64,000 nt of DNA, from assembly GCF_026342015.1 (NCBI RefSeq), contig NZ_JAPENL010000001.1, positions 1,240,001 through 1,304,000 of the forward strand. The letters are read 5' to 3'. The position numbers were made by a program, and so were the translations under genes. Shown one piece after another: positions 34,671 through 42,519 of the stretch. The notes under the pieces were generated by a model that saw only the letters and a program-made list of their open reading frames with translations, made no database searches and was not told the DNA's origin. This DNA is from Micromonospora lupini (GTDB lineage: Bacteria; Actinomycetota; Actinomycetes; Mycobacteriales; Micromonosporaceae). Each line of letters starts with the position of its first letter. Position 1 is the first letter of the stretch.

Positions 34671-35420
34671 TCAGCGGCTCGCTGTCAGCTCGCCGAACCA
34701 GCGTCGCCCTCGTCGGAACACGTCCCGCACCGCCAGCCCGGCGGCGTCGGCGACCGGGTGCACGGCGCGCGCGTCCAGCCGGGCCCAGCGGAACGCCGGA
34801 CCGAGCAGCAGACGGCCGGGCCGCTGCTCGGCGGCCACCCGGGCCTGGCCCTGCCACAGCCCCGCGCCGGGCGGCTCCAGCTCCACCAGCACCGTGCCGC
34901 CGGGGGCGAGCAGGTCCCGGCAGCGGCGCAGCAGCGCGACCGGCTCGCCACCGATGCCGATGTTGCCGTCGATGAGCACGGCGTGCGCCCACCGACCCTC
35001 GCCGGGCAGCGGTTCGAACAGGTCACGGTGTACCGCCACCGCGCCCCGAGCCCGCGTCAGCCGCACCGCCGTCGCGGAGACGTCCACGCCGACCGCCGTC
35101 CGTCCGGCCCGGGCCAGCGCCACGGTGAGCCGGCCCGGCCCGCATCCCAGGTCGAGTGTCGGCCCGGCGCACCGCTCGACCAGCCCGGCGACCGCCGGCT
35201 CGGCCGGTCCGTGCCAACGGTCCACAGGCAGCCGGCTGCGGACACCGTCGCCGTGCACCAGCCACCGGCCCCGGGCCGCACGGTCGGCGAGCGCGGCGGC
35301 GAACGGGTCCGTTCCCGCCGACGCCGTGAGCGGCCCGGACGACGCCCTCACCGCCACAGCCTCAACCTGCGCGGCCTTGAGCGGTGCGGTGTCGAGCGGT
35401 GCGGTGTCGACGGGGTTCAC
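34671..35420 (-). CDS. Class I SAM-dependent methyltransferase
   Basis: A 249-residue methyltransferase. The SAM motif is LDLGCGPGRLTVALARAG, followed by VGVDVSATAV, and DLLAPGGTVLVELEPPG is the post-I/post-III region. The N-terminus carries a short DTAPL duplication. GTG 35420 overlaps the DUF2064 stop (GTGA). It is the third gene of the GT2-DUF2064-methyltransferase operon, so it probably methylates a sugar or lipid intermediate made there (inference). Confidence 0.88.
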   Translation of the reverse strand: MNPVDTAPLDTAPLKAAQVEAVAVRASSGPLTASAGTDPFAAALADRAARGRWLVHGDGVRSRLPVDRWHGPAEPAVAGLVERCAGPTLDLGCGPGRLTVALARAGRTAVGVDVSATAVRLTRARGAVAVHRDLFEPLPGEGRWAHAVLIDGNIGIGGEPVALLRRCRDLLAPGGTVLVELEPPGAGLWQGQARVAAEQRPGRLLLGPAFRWARLDARAVHPVADAAGLAVRDVFRRGRRWFGELTASR

Positions 35421-36097
35421 CGCAGGCCTCCCGGTAACAGGGCGAGGCGGACCGCCGCGACCTGCCGGGCGAACCGGCCCTCAGGCACCTCGACGGCCAC
35501 CGCGAGGGCGTCGGACCACTCGTCGACGTCGCGCAGCACCGGCAGCGGCGCGGTACGCAGGCCGCACCCGGTCAGGGCCGCCCACGTGTCACGGCCGGTG
35601 TCGGGCGTCGACATCGGCACGTCGCGCAGCACCCGGGCGTGCCGGGGGTCGCGCAGCCCGAGCGACCACCAGCCGCCGTCACGCGCCCGGCCGAGCACCG
35701 CGTCGGCGGCGCGCAGCCGCAGCACCGCCGCGGCCAGCCCGGTAGGCGTGACCTGCGGGGTGTCCATCCCGATCTGCAGCACCGGCTGCCCCGGGTACGC
35801 CGCCGCGACCTCGGCGTACGCGTTGGCGAGCCGATCGCCCAGGCCGACGCCACGCTGGTCGAGCACCGACCAGCCGGCAAGCGCGGCGGTCAGCGCGGCG
35901 GAGTCCTCCGCCTCGGTCAGCCGACCCGACCAGGCCAGCACCGGTGTGACGCCGGGCGTGGCGCGGACGGCGTCGAGGGTGTCGCGCAGCGCGGCGGCGG
36001 CGATGCGGGCAGCCTGCGCCGGCGTGGCCGGTGGGCAGAGCCGCGTCTTCACCGCCCCCGCGACCGGCGCCTTGGCGACCACCAGCAGAACGGTCAC
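35417..36097 (-). CDS. DUF2064 / TIGR04282-family GT-A fold transferase
   Basis: A 226-residue protein of the family annotated as arsenosugar-type glycosyltransferase or nucleotidyl-like DUF2064. Signatures are VVAKAPVAGAVKTRL at the start (NTP/sugar-nucleotide loop), IGMDTPQV and LGRARDGGWWSLGL. GTG 36097 and the stop each overlap the neighbours by 4 bp. No arsenic genes are present, so the arsenosugar label should not be taken literally; a sugar-phosphate or nucleotide-sugar step in the same pathway as the GT2 enzyme is more likely. Confidence 0.87.
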   Translation of the reverse strand: MTVLLVVAKAPVAGAVKTRLCPPATPAQAARIAAAALRDTLDAVRATPGVTPVLAWSGRLTEAEDSAALTAALAGWSVLDQRGVGLGDRLANAYAEVAAAYPGQPVLQIGMDTPQVTPTGLAAAVLRLRAADAVLGRARDGGWWSLGLRDPRHARVLRDVPMSTPDTGRDTWAALTGCGLRTAPLPVLRDVDEWSDALAVAVEVPEGRFARQVAAVRLALLPGGLR

Positions 36098-36768
36098 CGG
36101 GGGCCGTCCATGGTACGCAGCACGCCGGCGAAGTCCCGGGTCGCGCGCAGGGTGCCGCGCACCGAACCGGACACCTTGGACCGGGTGCCGGCGGCCCGGG
36201 GCGCGTAGGTGACGTCCAACTCGTGGATCCGCCAACCGGCGGCGGCGGCCCGGATCAGCAGTTCGAGGGGGTAGCCGAAGGCCCGGTCGGTGACTCCGAG
36301 GTCGAGCAGCGCCTCGCGGCGGGCCACCCGGATCGGGCTGAGGTCCCGCAGCGGTACGCCCCGACGGCGCAGCAGGGCGGCGACAAGCGCCGTACCGACG
36401 CGGGCGTGCCAGGGCCACACCCCGGCCCCGACCGGTCGTCGACGGCCCACGCTGAGGTCGGCAGTGCCCGCCAGCACCGGCGCGACCAGGGCCGGCAGCT
36501 CGGTGGGGTCGAACGACCCGTCGGCGTCGAGGACGCACACCACGTCTCCGTTGGCGGCCTCCAGGCCGGCGTGCACGGCCGCGCCGTAGCCGCGCCGGGG
36601 CTCGTGCACCACCCGGGCACCGTGCCGGGCGGCCACCTCGGGTGAGCCGTCCCGGGAGCCGTTGTCCACCACGATGGCCCGGTAGCCGGGCGGCAGCGCG
36701 GTGAGCACGCCCGGCAGGGCGGCCGCTTCGTCCAGGCAGGGCAGCACCACGTCGATCTCAGTCGGCAT
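36094..36768 (-). CDS. GT2 glycosyltransferase (polyprenyl-phosphate sugar synthase type)
   Basis: A 224-residue GT2 enzyme. VVLPCLDEAAALPGVL, VVDNGSRDGSPEVA and the metal-binding VLDADGSFDP are visible. It resembles DPM1-type enzymes, which move a hexose from a nucleotide sugar to polyprenyl phosphate at the cytoplasmic face. No transmembrane tail is present. It is the promoter-proximal gene of the leftward arm; the box at 36815-36831 lies 47 bp upstream of its start. Confidence 0.9.
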   Translation of the reverse strand: MPTEIDVVLPCLDEAAALPGVLTALPPGYRAIVVDNGSRDGSPEVAARHGARVVHEPRRGYGAAVHAGLEAANGDVVCVLDADGSFDPTELPALVAPVLAGTADLSVGRRRPVGAGVWPWHARVGTALVAALLRRRGVPLRDLSPIRVARREALLDLGVTDRAFGYPLELLIRAAAAGWRIHELDVTYAPRAAGTRSKVSGSVRGTLRATRDFAGVLRTMDGPR

Positions 36769-36814
36769 ACCGCCGACGCTAGGACGGCGCCTCGGCGACG
36801 GAGGCCGAAATGTG

Positions 36815-36849
36815 CTTACCGAACCCTTACCACCTGGGCATTTCTTACC
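36815..36849. promoter_or_regulatory. 11-bp-spaced direct repeats in the divergent GT2/membrane-protein promoter
   Basis: CTTACC occurs at 36815, 36826 (11 bp apart) and again at 36844. Read on the minus strand, the first pair is GGTAAGGGTTCGGTAAG, nearly identical to GGTAAGCGTTCGGTAAT at 39787-39803. It is a likely response-regulator box controlling both arms. Confidence 0.6.
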
Positions 36850-36913
36850 GTCCGGTGACGGGCCGCCGATTCGGGAGCGCGAGGTCGAGCTGTCGCCGTA
36901 CCGTCCGGTGGTC

Positions 36914-38476
36914 ATGGCCTCGACCACCACTCTCGCCGCCGCCCCCGGACGGACCCCGCCCCGCCGCCACGCCAGGGACCTCCTGGTGGTGGGCGTGGAG
37001 GTGGCGCTGCTCGCCATCGCCGTCCTGGTGGGGGCACTGCTCAACGCGCGCGGCGCCGGGCTGCACGCCGACGCGGCGCCGCTGTACGCGACGTGGCGGC
37101 CGCACGTCGGCTGGGGTAGCCCGGCCGCGCTTGCGGTCGCGGTCGCGGTGGTGGGCTGGGGAGCGCGGTGGGCCCGTACCGCCCGGTGGGGCGTCCTGCT
37201 GACCGTCGCGTGGCTGACGGCCGTGGCCTGGACGTTGTCGCTCGCCCTGGTGGACGGCTGGACGGCGGGGCTGACCCGGCGGCTCACCCCGCAGGCCGAG
37301 TACCTGCACGAGGTTCCCCGGGTGACGGACATCCCCGCGATGCTTGCCGGATTCGCCGCCCGGATCGTCGACTTCCAGCCCGACTCGTGGTCCACCCACA
37401 CCGCCGGCCACCCGCCGGGCGCGCTGCTCATCTTCGTCTGGCTGGACCGCATCGGCCTCGGTGGAGGCGCCGCCGCCGGGTTGGCCTGCGTGCTGGTCGG
37501 GGCCACGGTCGCGGTGTCGGTGCCGGTGACCCTGCGGGCCCTCGGCGCTCCCGAGGCGGCCCGCGCGGTGCTCCCGTTCCTGGTGCTGCTGCCGGGAGCG
37601 GTCTGGGTGGGCGCCTCGGCCGACGGCATCTTCGCCGCCGTGGTCGCGGCTGGCCTGGCGCTGCTGGCGGTCCGTGGCCGCGTCGCCGCTCTGGCCGGCG
37701 GAGCCGTGCTCGGGTTCGCGCTGTACCTGTCGTACGGGTTCCTCCTGGTAGGTGTGCTCGCGCTGGCCGTGCTGGCGCTGCGCCGTACGCACCGCCGGGG
37801 CGCGCTGCTCGCCGCCGCCGTCGGGGTCGCGGCCGTGGCGGTGGCCTTCAGCGCGGCGGGCTTCCACTGGTGGGTCGGCTACCACCTGGTGGTCGAGCGG
37901 TACTACCAGGGCTGGGCCGCCGACCGCCCGTTCGCCTACTGGGTGTGGGCCAACCTGGCCGCGCTGCTGCTCAGCGCCGGGCCCGTGCTCGGGCCGGCGC
38001 TGCGCCGCGTGCTGTCGGCCGCCCGGTCGCCGTGGCCGGGGCTGCGCGCGGCGCTGCCGACCCGCGCCCCCACCCCGCCCGGCGGGCCGGGCTTCGGGCC
38101 GGGCTTCGGGCCGGGCTTCGGGCCGGGCTTCGGGCCGGGCTTCGGGCCGGGCGCACCCGTGCCGGGCGGACCGCGCTTCGGGCCGGGCGCGGCCGCGCGC
38201 GGGTGGCGGGCAGTCGGCCGGCTGGCCACGCCTGCGGCAGCAGCGGTACGCGCAGCCGGGCCCACCGTGCTGCTACCGCTTGCCGCCCTCGTCGCTGTCC
38301 TCGGCGCGGACCTGTCCGGGCTGAGCAAGGCGGAGGTGGAGCGGATCTGGCTGCCGTTCGTCGTCTGGCTGCTGGTGGCCACCGCCCGCCTACCGGAGGG
38401 TTCGCGACGCTGGTGGCTGGCCGGACAGGCGCTCACCGCGCTGGCCGTCAACCACCTCGTCTGGACGGTCTCCTAG
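36914..38476 (+). CDS. Polytopic membrane protein, possible GT-C type transferase
   Basis: A 520-residue protein with roughly eleven to twelve helices. I do not recognise a named family. A polar, conserved-looking segment (VDFQPDSWSTHTAGHPPGA) after the first helices resembles the acidic/His periplasmic loops of GT-C enzymes that use lipid-linked sugars. A cytoplasmic or loop insert of GPGF repeats interrupts the last third. ATG 36914 gives a short polar lead before helix 1. Being divergent from the GT2 gene and sharing its regulatory box, it may use the lipid-linked sugar made there. Confidence 0.72.
   Translation: MASTTTLAAAPGRTPPRRHARDLLVVGVEVALLAIAVLVGALLNARGAGLHADAAPLYATWRPHVGWGSPAALAVAVAVVGWGARWARTARWGVLLTVAWLTAVAWTLSLALVDGWTAGLTRRLTPQAEYLHEVPRVTDIPAMLAGFAARIVDFQPDSWSTHTAGHPPGALLIFVWLDRIGLGGGAAAGLACVLVGATVAVSVPVTLRALGAPEAARAVLPFLVLLPGAVWVGASADGIFAAVVAAGLALLAVRGRVAALAGGAVLGFALYLSYGFLLVGVLALAVLALRRTHRRGALLAAAVGVAAVAVAFSAAGFHWWVGYHLVVERYYQGWAADRPFAYWVWANLAALLLSAGPVLGPALRRVLSAARSPWPGLRAALPTRAPTPPGGPGFGPGFGPGFGPGFGPGFGPGAPVPGGPRFGPGAAARGWRAVGRLATPAAAAVRAAGPTVLLPLAALVAVLGADLSGLSKAEVERIWLPFVVWLLVATARLPEGSRRWWLAGQALTALAVNHLVWTVS
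38089..38148 (+). repeat. Five perfect 12-bp repeats encoding GFGP
   Basis: GGGCTTCGGGCC is repeated five times without a mismatch inside the membrane-protein gene, encoding a (GPGF)n linker between hydrophobic segments. Perfect identity points to recent slippage and likely strain-to-strain copy-number variation; every copy keeps the frame. Confidence 0.9.
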
Positions 38477-38485
38477 TCACCCGGT

Positions 38486-38528
38486 CGCCTCGTCGCTTCG
38501 TCGCCTCGTCGCCTCGTCGCCTCGTCGC
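38486..38528. repeat. 8-bp tandem repeat CGCCTCGT
   Basis: About five copies of CGCCTCGT (one variant, CGCTTCGT) lie 10 bp after the membrane-protein stop, between two convergent genes. Nothing else is visible in the 154-bp gap. Confidence 0.8.
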
Positions 38529-38630
38529 CCGCGACCCAACCACACTGCACATACCGCCTCGGCGCGGCCTCGACCATCGCGTGATCACCGCATGACCACC
38601 GCGACCGGGCACCGCGGGCGCGTCGACGGG

Positions 38631-39695
38631 TCAGCCCGCGACGGCTGCTGGTTCGCGTAGCGGGTCGGTGGCGAAGCCGGCCACGCCCTCGGCGAAGCCG
38701 ACCCGGGCCGTGTAGCCGAGCAGCTCCACAGCGCGGCGGGGGTCGGCGACCACGTGCCGCACGTCGGCGGCGCGGGCCCCACCCACCACCTGCGGGGCCG
38801 GCCCGCCCATCGCCTCGGCCAGGGTGACCGCCAACTCTCCGACCGTGTGCGGCTCGCCCGAGCAGACGTTCACCGGCACCAGCGTGGCCGGCGGCGCGCT
38901 GCTGGTGAGGGCCAGCAGGTTGGCCCGCGCCACGTCGGTGACGTGCACGAAGTCCCGCCGCTGCCGGCCGTCCTCCAACACGCGGGGCGCCACGCCGGCC
39001 GCCAGCGCCGACCGGAAGATCGACGCCACTCCGGCGTACGGGGTGTCGCGGGGCATCCGGGGGCCGTAGACGTTGTGGTACCGCAGCGCCCACACCGCGC
39101 CGCCGGTCTGCCGAGCCCACGCGGCGGCCAGGTGTTCCTGGGCGAGCTTGCTCGCGGCGTACGTGCTGCGGGGTTCCAGCGGCGCGTCCTCCGGCACGAG
39201 CACCGGGTCGAGTCCGCGGCCGCAGTGGGGGCAGGTCGGGTCGTACCGGCCGGCCGTCACGTCCTCGGACCGGCGGGGCGCGGGACGCACAGTGGCGTGC
39301 TCGGGGCAGGCGTAGCGCCCCTCGCCGTAGACCACCATCGAGCTGGCCAGCACCAACCGCCCGATTCCCGCCCGGTGCAGCGCCGCTAGCAGCACCGCCG
39401 TGCCGTAGTCGTTGTGCGTGACGTAGTCGGGGGCGTCCGACGGGTCGAGGCCGTGGCCGACCATCGCCGCCTGGTGACAGACCACGTCCACACCTGTCAG
39501 CAGCCGGTTCAGCAGGGGGCCGTCGCGGACGTCGCCACGGACCACGTGGTGTCGGCGGGACCAGGCGGGCAGTTCGCCTCCGTGTGCCTGGGGCAGCAGC
39601 GCGTCCAGCGCCACCACCTCGTGGCCCTGCTCGACGAGCAGGTCGACGACCTGCGACCCGATGAACCCGGCCGCGCCGGTGACCAGTACGCGCAT
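38631..39695 (-). CDS. NAD-dependent sugar epimerase/dehydratase with zinc-ribbon insert
   Basis: A 354-residue extended SDR. The NAD loop VTGAAGFIGSQVVDLL, the Ser in LASSMVVYGEG and the catalytic STYAASK (YxxxK) show a UDP/dTDP-sugar epimerase or dehydratase. Between the Ser and Tyr motifs is an insert with CPEH and, about 25 residues later, CPHC, a probable structural zinc site not found in standard GalE/RmlB. I start at ATG 39695; GTG 39704 would add three residues. It is divergent from the molybdenum enzyme over a region with the GGTAAG boxes, so it likely makes the nucleotide sugar for this locus. Confidence 0.88.
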   Translation of the reverse strand: MRVLVTGAAGFIGSQVVDLLVEQGHEVVALDALLPQAHGGELPAWSRRHHVVRGDVRDGPLLNRLLTGVDVVCHQAAMVGHGLDPSDAPDYVTHNDYGTAVLLAALHRAGIGRLVLASSMVVYGEGRYACPEHATVRPAPRRSEDVTAGRYDPTCPHCGRGLDPVLVPEDAPLEPRSTYAASKLAQEHLAAAWARQTGGAVWALRYHNVYGPRMPRDTPYAGVASIFRSALAAGVAPRVLEDGRQRRDFVHVTDVARANLLALTSSAPPATLVPVNVCSGEPHTVGELAVTLAEAMGGPAPQVVGGARAADVRHVVADPRRAVELLGYTARVGFAEGVAGFATDPLREPAAVAG

Positions 39696-39746
39696 GCCGG
39701 TCACGGTAGGGCGGACCGGGCGCCCGGCGGGCCGGTTCGGCGGACC

Positions 39747-39811
39747 CGTAAGGAGTTCGCAACAGCTCGACGCGTGCCGGCGGCCCGGTAAGCGTTCGGT
39801 AATGCGGTAAA
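39747..39811. promoter_or_regulatory. Two direct-repeat boxes between the epimerase and molybdenum-enzyme genes
   Basis: CGTAAGGAGTTCGCAAC (39747-39763) and GGTAAGCGTTCGGTAAT (39787-39803), the latter followed by a third GGTAA at 39806. Within each box the hexamers are 11 bp apart. They match the box before GT2 and, more weakly, the one before the response regulator. Confidence 0.6.
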
Positions 39812-39930
39812 CCCGGTCCCGCCGTACCCCTGCGGTCTAACCTGCCGGCAGTGCCCGCCGCCGGTCCACGCGCCCGGTCGGGCCAACCGGTGTGGACGTA
39901 CGGCGCGGGACGGCGAGGAAGGAGCAGCGG

Positions 39931-41298
39931 GTGCCGGTAAGCAGACCCGGCCCGAACGGCAGCGGGACGAGGGCGCCGGAGGCGGACGGCTACGGGGCGC
40001 CGCGCCGGCTCTGGCGCGGGCTGGCGCAGCATCGTCCACCGGGTGTGGACGCCGTCGAACGGAGTTGGCGCAGCCCGTTGCGCGGCCCCTGGCTCACCGC
40101 CGTGTACGGGTCCGTGCTGCTGGTGGCCCTGCCCCTGGTGATCATTACCGGGCTGCTCGACTACGCCGCCTACGGCCCGCAGTTCGACCAGGCGTTTCCG
40201 ACGAACGTGGGCTGGCTGCGGCTGCCCGCCTTCGACTGGCCGACTCGGCCGTCGTGGCTGTTCCGGGTCACCCAGGGGCTGCACGTGACGCTCGGCATCG
40301 TGCTCGTCCCGGTGGTGCTGGGCAAGCTGTGGTCGGTGCTGCCGAAGCTGTTCGACTGGCCGCCGGCCCGCTCCCTCGCCCAGGTGCTGGAACGGCTCAC
40401 CCTGCTGCTGCTGGTCGGCGGGATCCTGTTCCAGATCGCCACCGGCCTGCTCAACATCCAGTACTCGTACGTGTTCGGTTTCGACTTCTACACCGCCCAC
40501 TACTTCGGGGCCTGGATCTTCACGGGCGCCTTCGTGGCGCACGTGATCATCAAGTTTCCCCGGTTGGTGACCGCGCTACGGTCCCGCCCCCTGGGCGCGG
40601 AGCTGCGGACCCCGCGCGACGCGACGCGACCCGAGCCGCCGGACCCGGACGGCCTGGTCGCCGTCGAGCCCGGTCCGGCCACGGTCAGCAGGCGCGGCGC
40701 GGTCGGCCTGGTCGGCGGCGGGGCGCTGCTGCTGGCCGTCCTCACCGTCGGGCAGAGCCTGGAGGGCCCGCTGCGGCGCACCGCGCTGCTGCTGCCCCGG
40801 GGGCGACAGCCCGGCACCGGGCCGAACGGCTTTCCGGTCAACCGCACAGTCGCGGCCGCCGGTATCCGCCCCGAACAGACCGACGCGAGCTGGCGGCTGA
40901 CCCTGCGCGGCGGCGGCCGGACCGTGACCCTGGACCGACAGGCCCTGCTGGCCATGGCGCAGCACACCGCCGCGCTGCCCATCTCCTGCGTGGAGGGTTG
41001 GTCGACCCGGCAGACCTGGACCGGAGTCCGTCTTCGGGACCTGGCCGGGCTCGCCGGAGTCGCGGACCCGGCCTCGGCGCGGGTGTCGTCGCTGGAGCAG
41101 GGCGGCCTGTTCCGCACCGCGGTGCTCGCCGCCAACCAGGTCCTCGATCCGGATTCGCTGCTCGCCCTGCGGGTCAACGGCGTCGACCTCGCCCCCGACC
41201 ACGGCTACCCGGCTCGGGTCATCGTGCCGGCCCTGCCCGGGGTGCACTGCACGAAGTGGGTCGCCGAGATCGACTTCCGGGTGCGGGCCGATGGTTGA
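39931..41298 (+). CDS. Cytochrome b561-like / sulfite-oxidase-type molybdopterin fusion
   Basis: A 455-residue membrane oxidoreductase. The N-terminal half has four helices with histidines placed for heme b (GLHVTLG, YTAHYFGAW, VAHVIIKFP). A further helix is preceded by VSRRGAVGLV (Arg254-Arg255), a twin-arginine-like motif. The C-terminal domain is YedY/MsrP-like with the molybdenum-ligating Cys353 (ISCVEGW) and GVHCTKWVAEIDF near the end. GTG 39931 follows AAGGAG. It probably exchanges electrons between the quinone pool and an external substrate. The downstream membrane gene overlaps by 8 bp. Confidence 0.9.
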   Translation: MPVSRPGPNGSGTRAPEADGYGAPRRLWRGLAQHRPPGVDAVERSWRSPLRGPWLTAVYGSVLLVALPLVIITGLLDYAAYGPQFDQAFPTNVGWLRLPAFDWPTRPSWLFRVTQGLHVTLGIVLVPVVLGKLWSVLPKLFDWPPARSLAQVLERLTLLLLVGGILFQIATGLLNIQYSYVFGFDFYTAHYFGAWIFTGAFVAHVIIKFPRLVTALRSRPLGAELRTPRDATRPEPPDPDGLVAVEPGPATVSRRGAVGLVGGGALLLAVLTVGQSLEGPLRRTALLLPRGRQPGTGPNGFPVNRTVAAAGIRPEQTDASWRLTLRGGGRTVTLDRQALLAMAQHTAALPISCVEGWSTRQTWTGVRLRDLAGLAGVADPASARVSSLEQGGLFRTAVLAANQVLDPDSLLALRVNGVDLAPDHGYPARVIVPALPGVHCTKWVAEIDFRVRADG

Positions 41299-41845
41299 GC
41301 GGGACGAGCCGGTGGCGGGACGGGACGAGCCGACGACGGGACCGGACGAGCCGACGACGGGACGGGACAGGCCGACGGCGGGACGGGCCGGGCGGCTGCG
41401 GGCCGACTACGGCGCGGCGCCGTGGCATCTGCTCCTGGTGACGGCGGTCATCGTGCTCGCCGGCTGGGTGGCGCTGCGGCTGGCGCAGGAGGCGACGTTC
41501 GGCCGGATGCTGCTCTGGTTCGTCGGCGCGGTCGTCGCCCACGACCTGGTGCTGTTCCCGGTGTACGCCAGCGCCGACCGGGCGCTGCGCGCGGTGGTCC
41601 GCGCTCGTGTCACGCTGCTCAACCACCTGCGTGTGCCGGCGCTCGGCACGGCGCTGCTGTTCCTGGTCTACTCCCCCGGCATCCTGCGCTGGGGCGAGAC
41701 GACCCACGAGGCGGCCACCGGCCTGACCCAGCGGCCGTACCTGGTGCGCTGGCTTCTGCTCAGCGCGGGGCTCTTCCTGCTCAGCGGGCTCGCGTACCTG
41801 CTGCGTCGTCGTCAGCCGTCGCGGCAGCGGTCGGAGAGCGCGTAG
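41291..41845 (+). CDS. Small membrane protein of the molybdenum-enzyme operon
   Basis: A 184-residue protein I cannot assign to a named family. The first 35 residues are hydrophilic with a duplicated DEPTTG motif. Then come four predicted helices; HDLVLFPVYASADRAL and RWGETTHEAATGL are the most distinctive segments. It overlaps the molybdenum gene by 8 bp and so is probably co-translated, perhaps as an accessory subunit. Its 3' end overlaps the convergent reductase gene by 34 bp. Confidence 0.8.
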   Translation: MVERDEPVAGRDEPTTGPDEPTTGRDRPTAGRAGRLRADYGAAPWHLLLVTAVIVLAGWVALRLAQEATFGRMLLWFVGAVVAHDLVLFPVYASADRALRAVVRARVTLLNHLRVPALGTALLFLVYSPGILRWGETTHEAATGLTQRPYLVRWLLLSAGLFLLSGLAYLLRRRQPSRQRSESA

Positions 41846-42519
41846 CGGAGCAGCACCACGTCGCCGATCTGGCGGGTCTCGGCCAGCCGGGCGGGGCGTC
41901 CCGGGCGCCAGGGGAAGCTCCCCTCGCCGACGAAGCGCGGCGCCCGGCGGTCGCCGACGAAGAACGGGGCGACCACCAGGTGCAGCTCGTCGGCGAGGCC
42001 GGCGGTGAGGAACTGGGCGTGCACCGTCCCGCCTCCCTCCACCATCAGCCGACGCACACCCCGCGCCGACAGGTCGGCGAGGACCCGATCGAGGTCGACG
42101 GGTTCCCCCCCGTCCACCACGGTGGCCACCCGACCGACCCGCTCCCGGGCCTTGTCCAGCGCCCCGCTCGCGCAGTAGACAAGCCTTGCCGAGTCACCCG
42201 CGGTGAAGAATCGGGCGGTCGGGTCGAGGTCCCCCCGGGCCGTCAGGGTCACCTTGGTGGGCGACGCGGGCCGGCCGTGTGCCGTCCGCTCGGCCCGGCG
42301 CGACGCGGACCGCACCAGCAGTCGCGGATCGTCGCGGCGGACCGTGGCGGCGCCGACCAGGATCGCGTCGCAGCTGGCCCGGACCGCGTCGACACGGTCG
42401 AGGTCGTCCTCGTTGGACAGCATCAGCCGCTGCTCGGAGGCGTCGTCGATGTACCCGTCGATACTTGTGGCGCAGCTCAGCAGCACGTACGGCCGCGCCG
42501 ACGCCGGCCGGCAGCTCAC
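41812..42519 (-). CDS. RibD C-terminal-type pyrimidine/dihydrofolate reductase family protein
   Basis: A 235-residue reductase with the DHFR-like fold. PYVLLSCATSIDGYID, AILVGAATVRRDDPRLL and the NADPH-binding RRLMVEGGGTVHAQFL are the RibD-C signatures. The RibD deaminase domain is absent, so only ribose-to-ribityl reduction of a diaminopyrimidine would be possible. GTG 42519 overlaps the ribA stop by 4 bp. It is the last gene of a seven-gene operon and converges on, and overlaps, the small membrane-protein gene. Confidence 0.9.
   Translation of the reverse strand: MSCRPASARPYVLLSCATSIDGYIDDASEQRLMLSNEDDLDRVDAVRASCDAILVGAATVRRDDPRLLVRSASRRAERTAHGRPASPTKVTLTARGDLDPTARFFTAGDSARLVYCASGALDKARERVGRVATVVDGGEPVDLDRVLADLSARGVRRLMVEGGGTVHAQFLTAGLADELHLVVAPFFVGDRRAPRFVGEGSFPWRPGRPARLAETRQIGDVVLLRYALSDRCRDG

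Noticed and set aside
35417..36097. Arsenosugar biosynthesis enzyme, as the family name implies
   Set aside because: No arsenite methyltransferase, ArsR or radical SAM arsenosugar gene is nearby; the name is inherited from TIGR04282.
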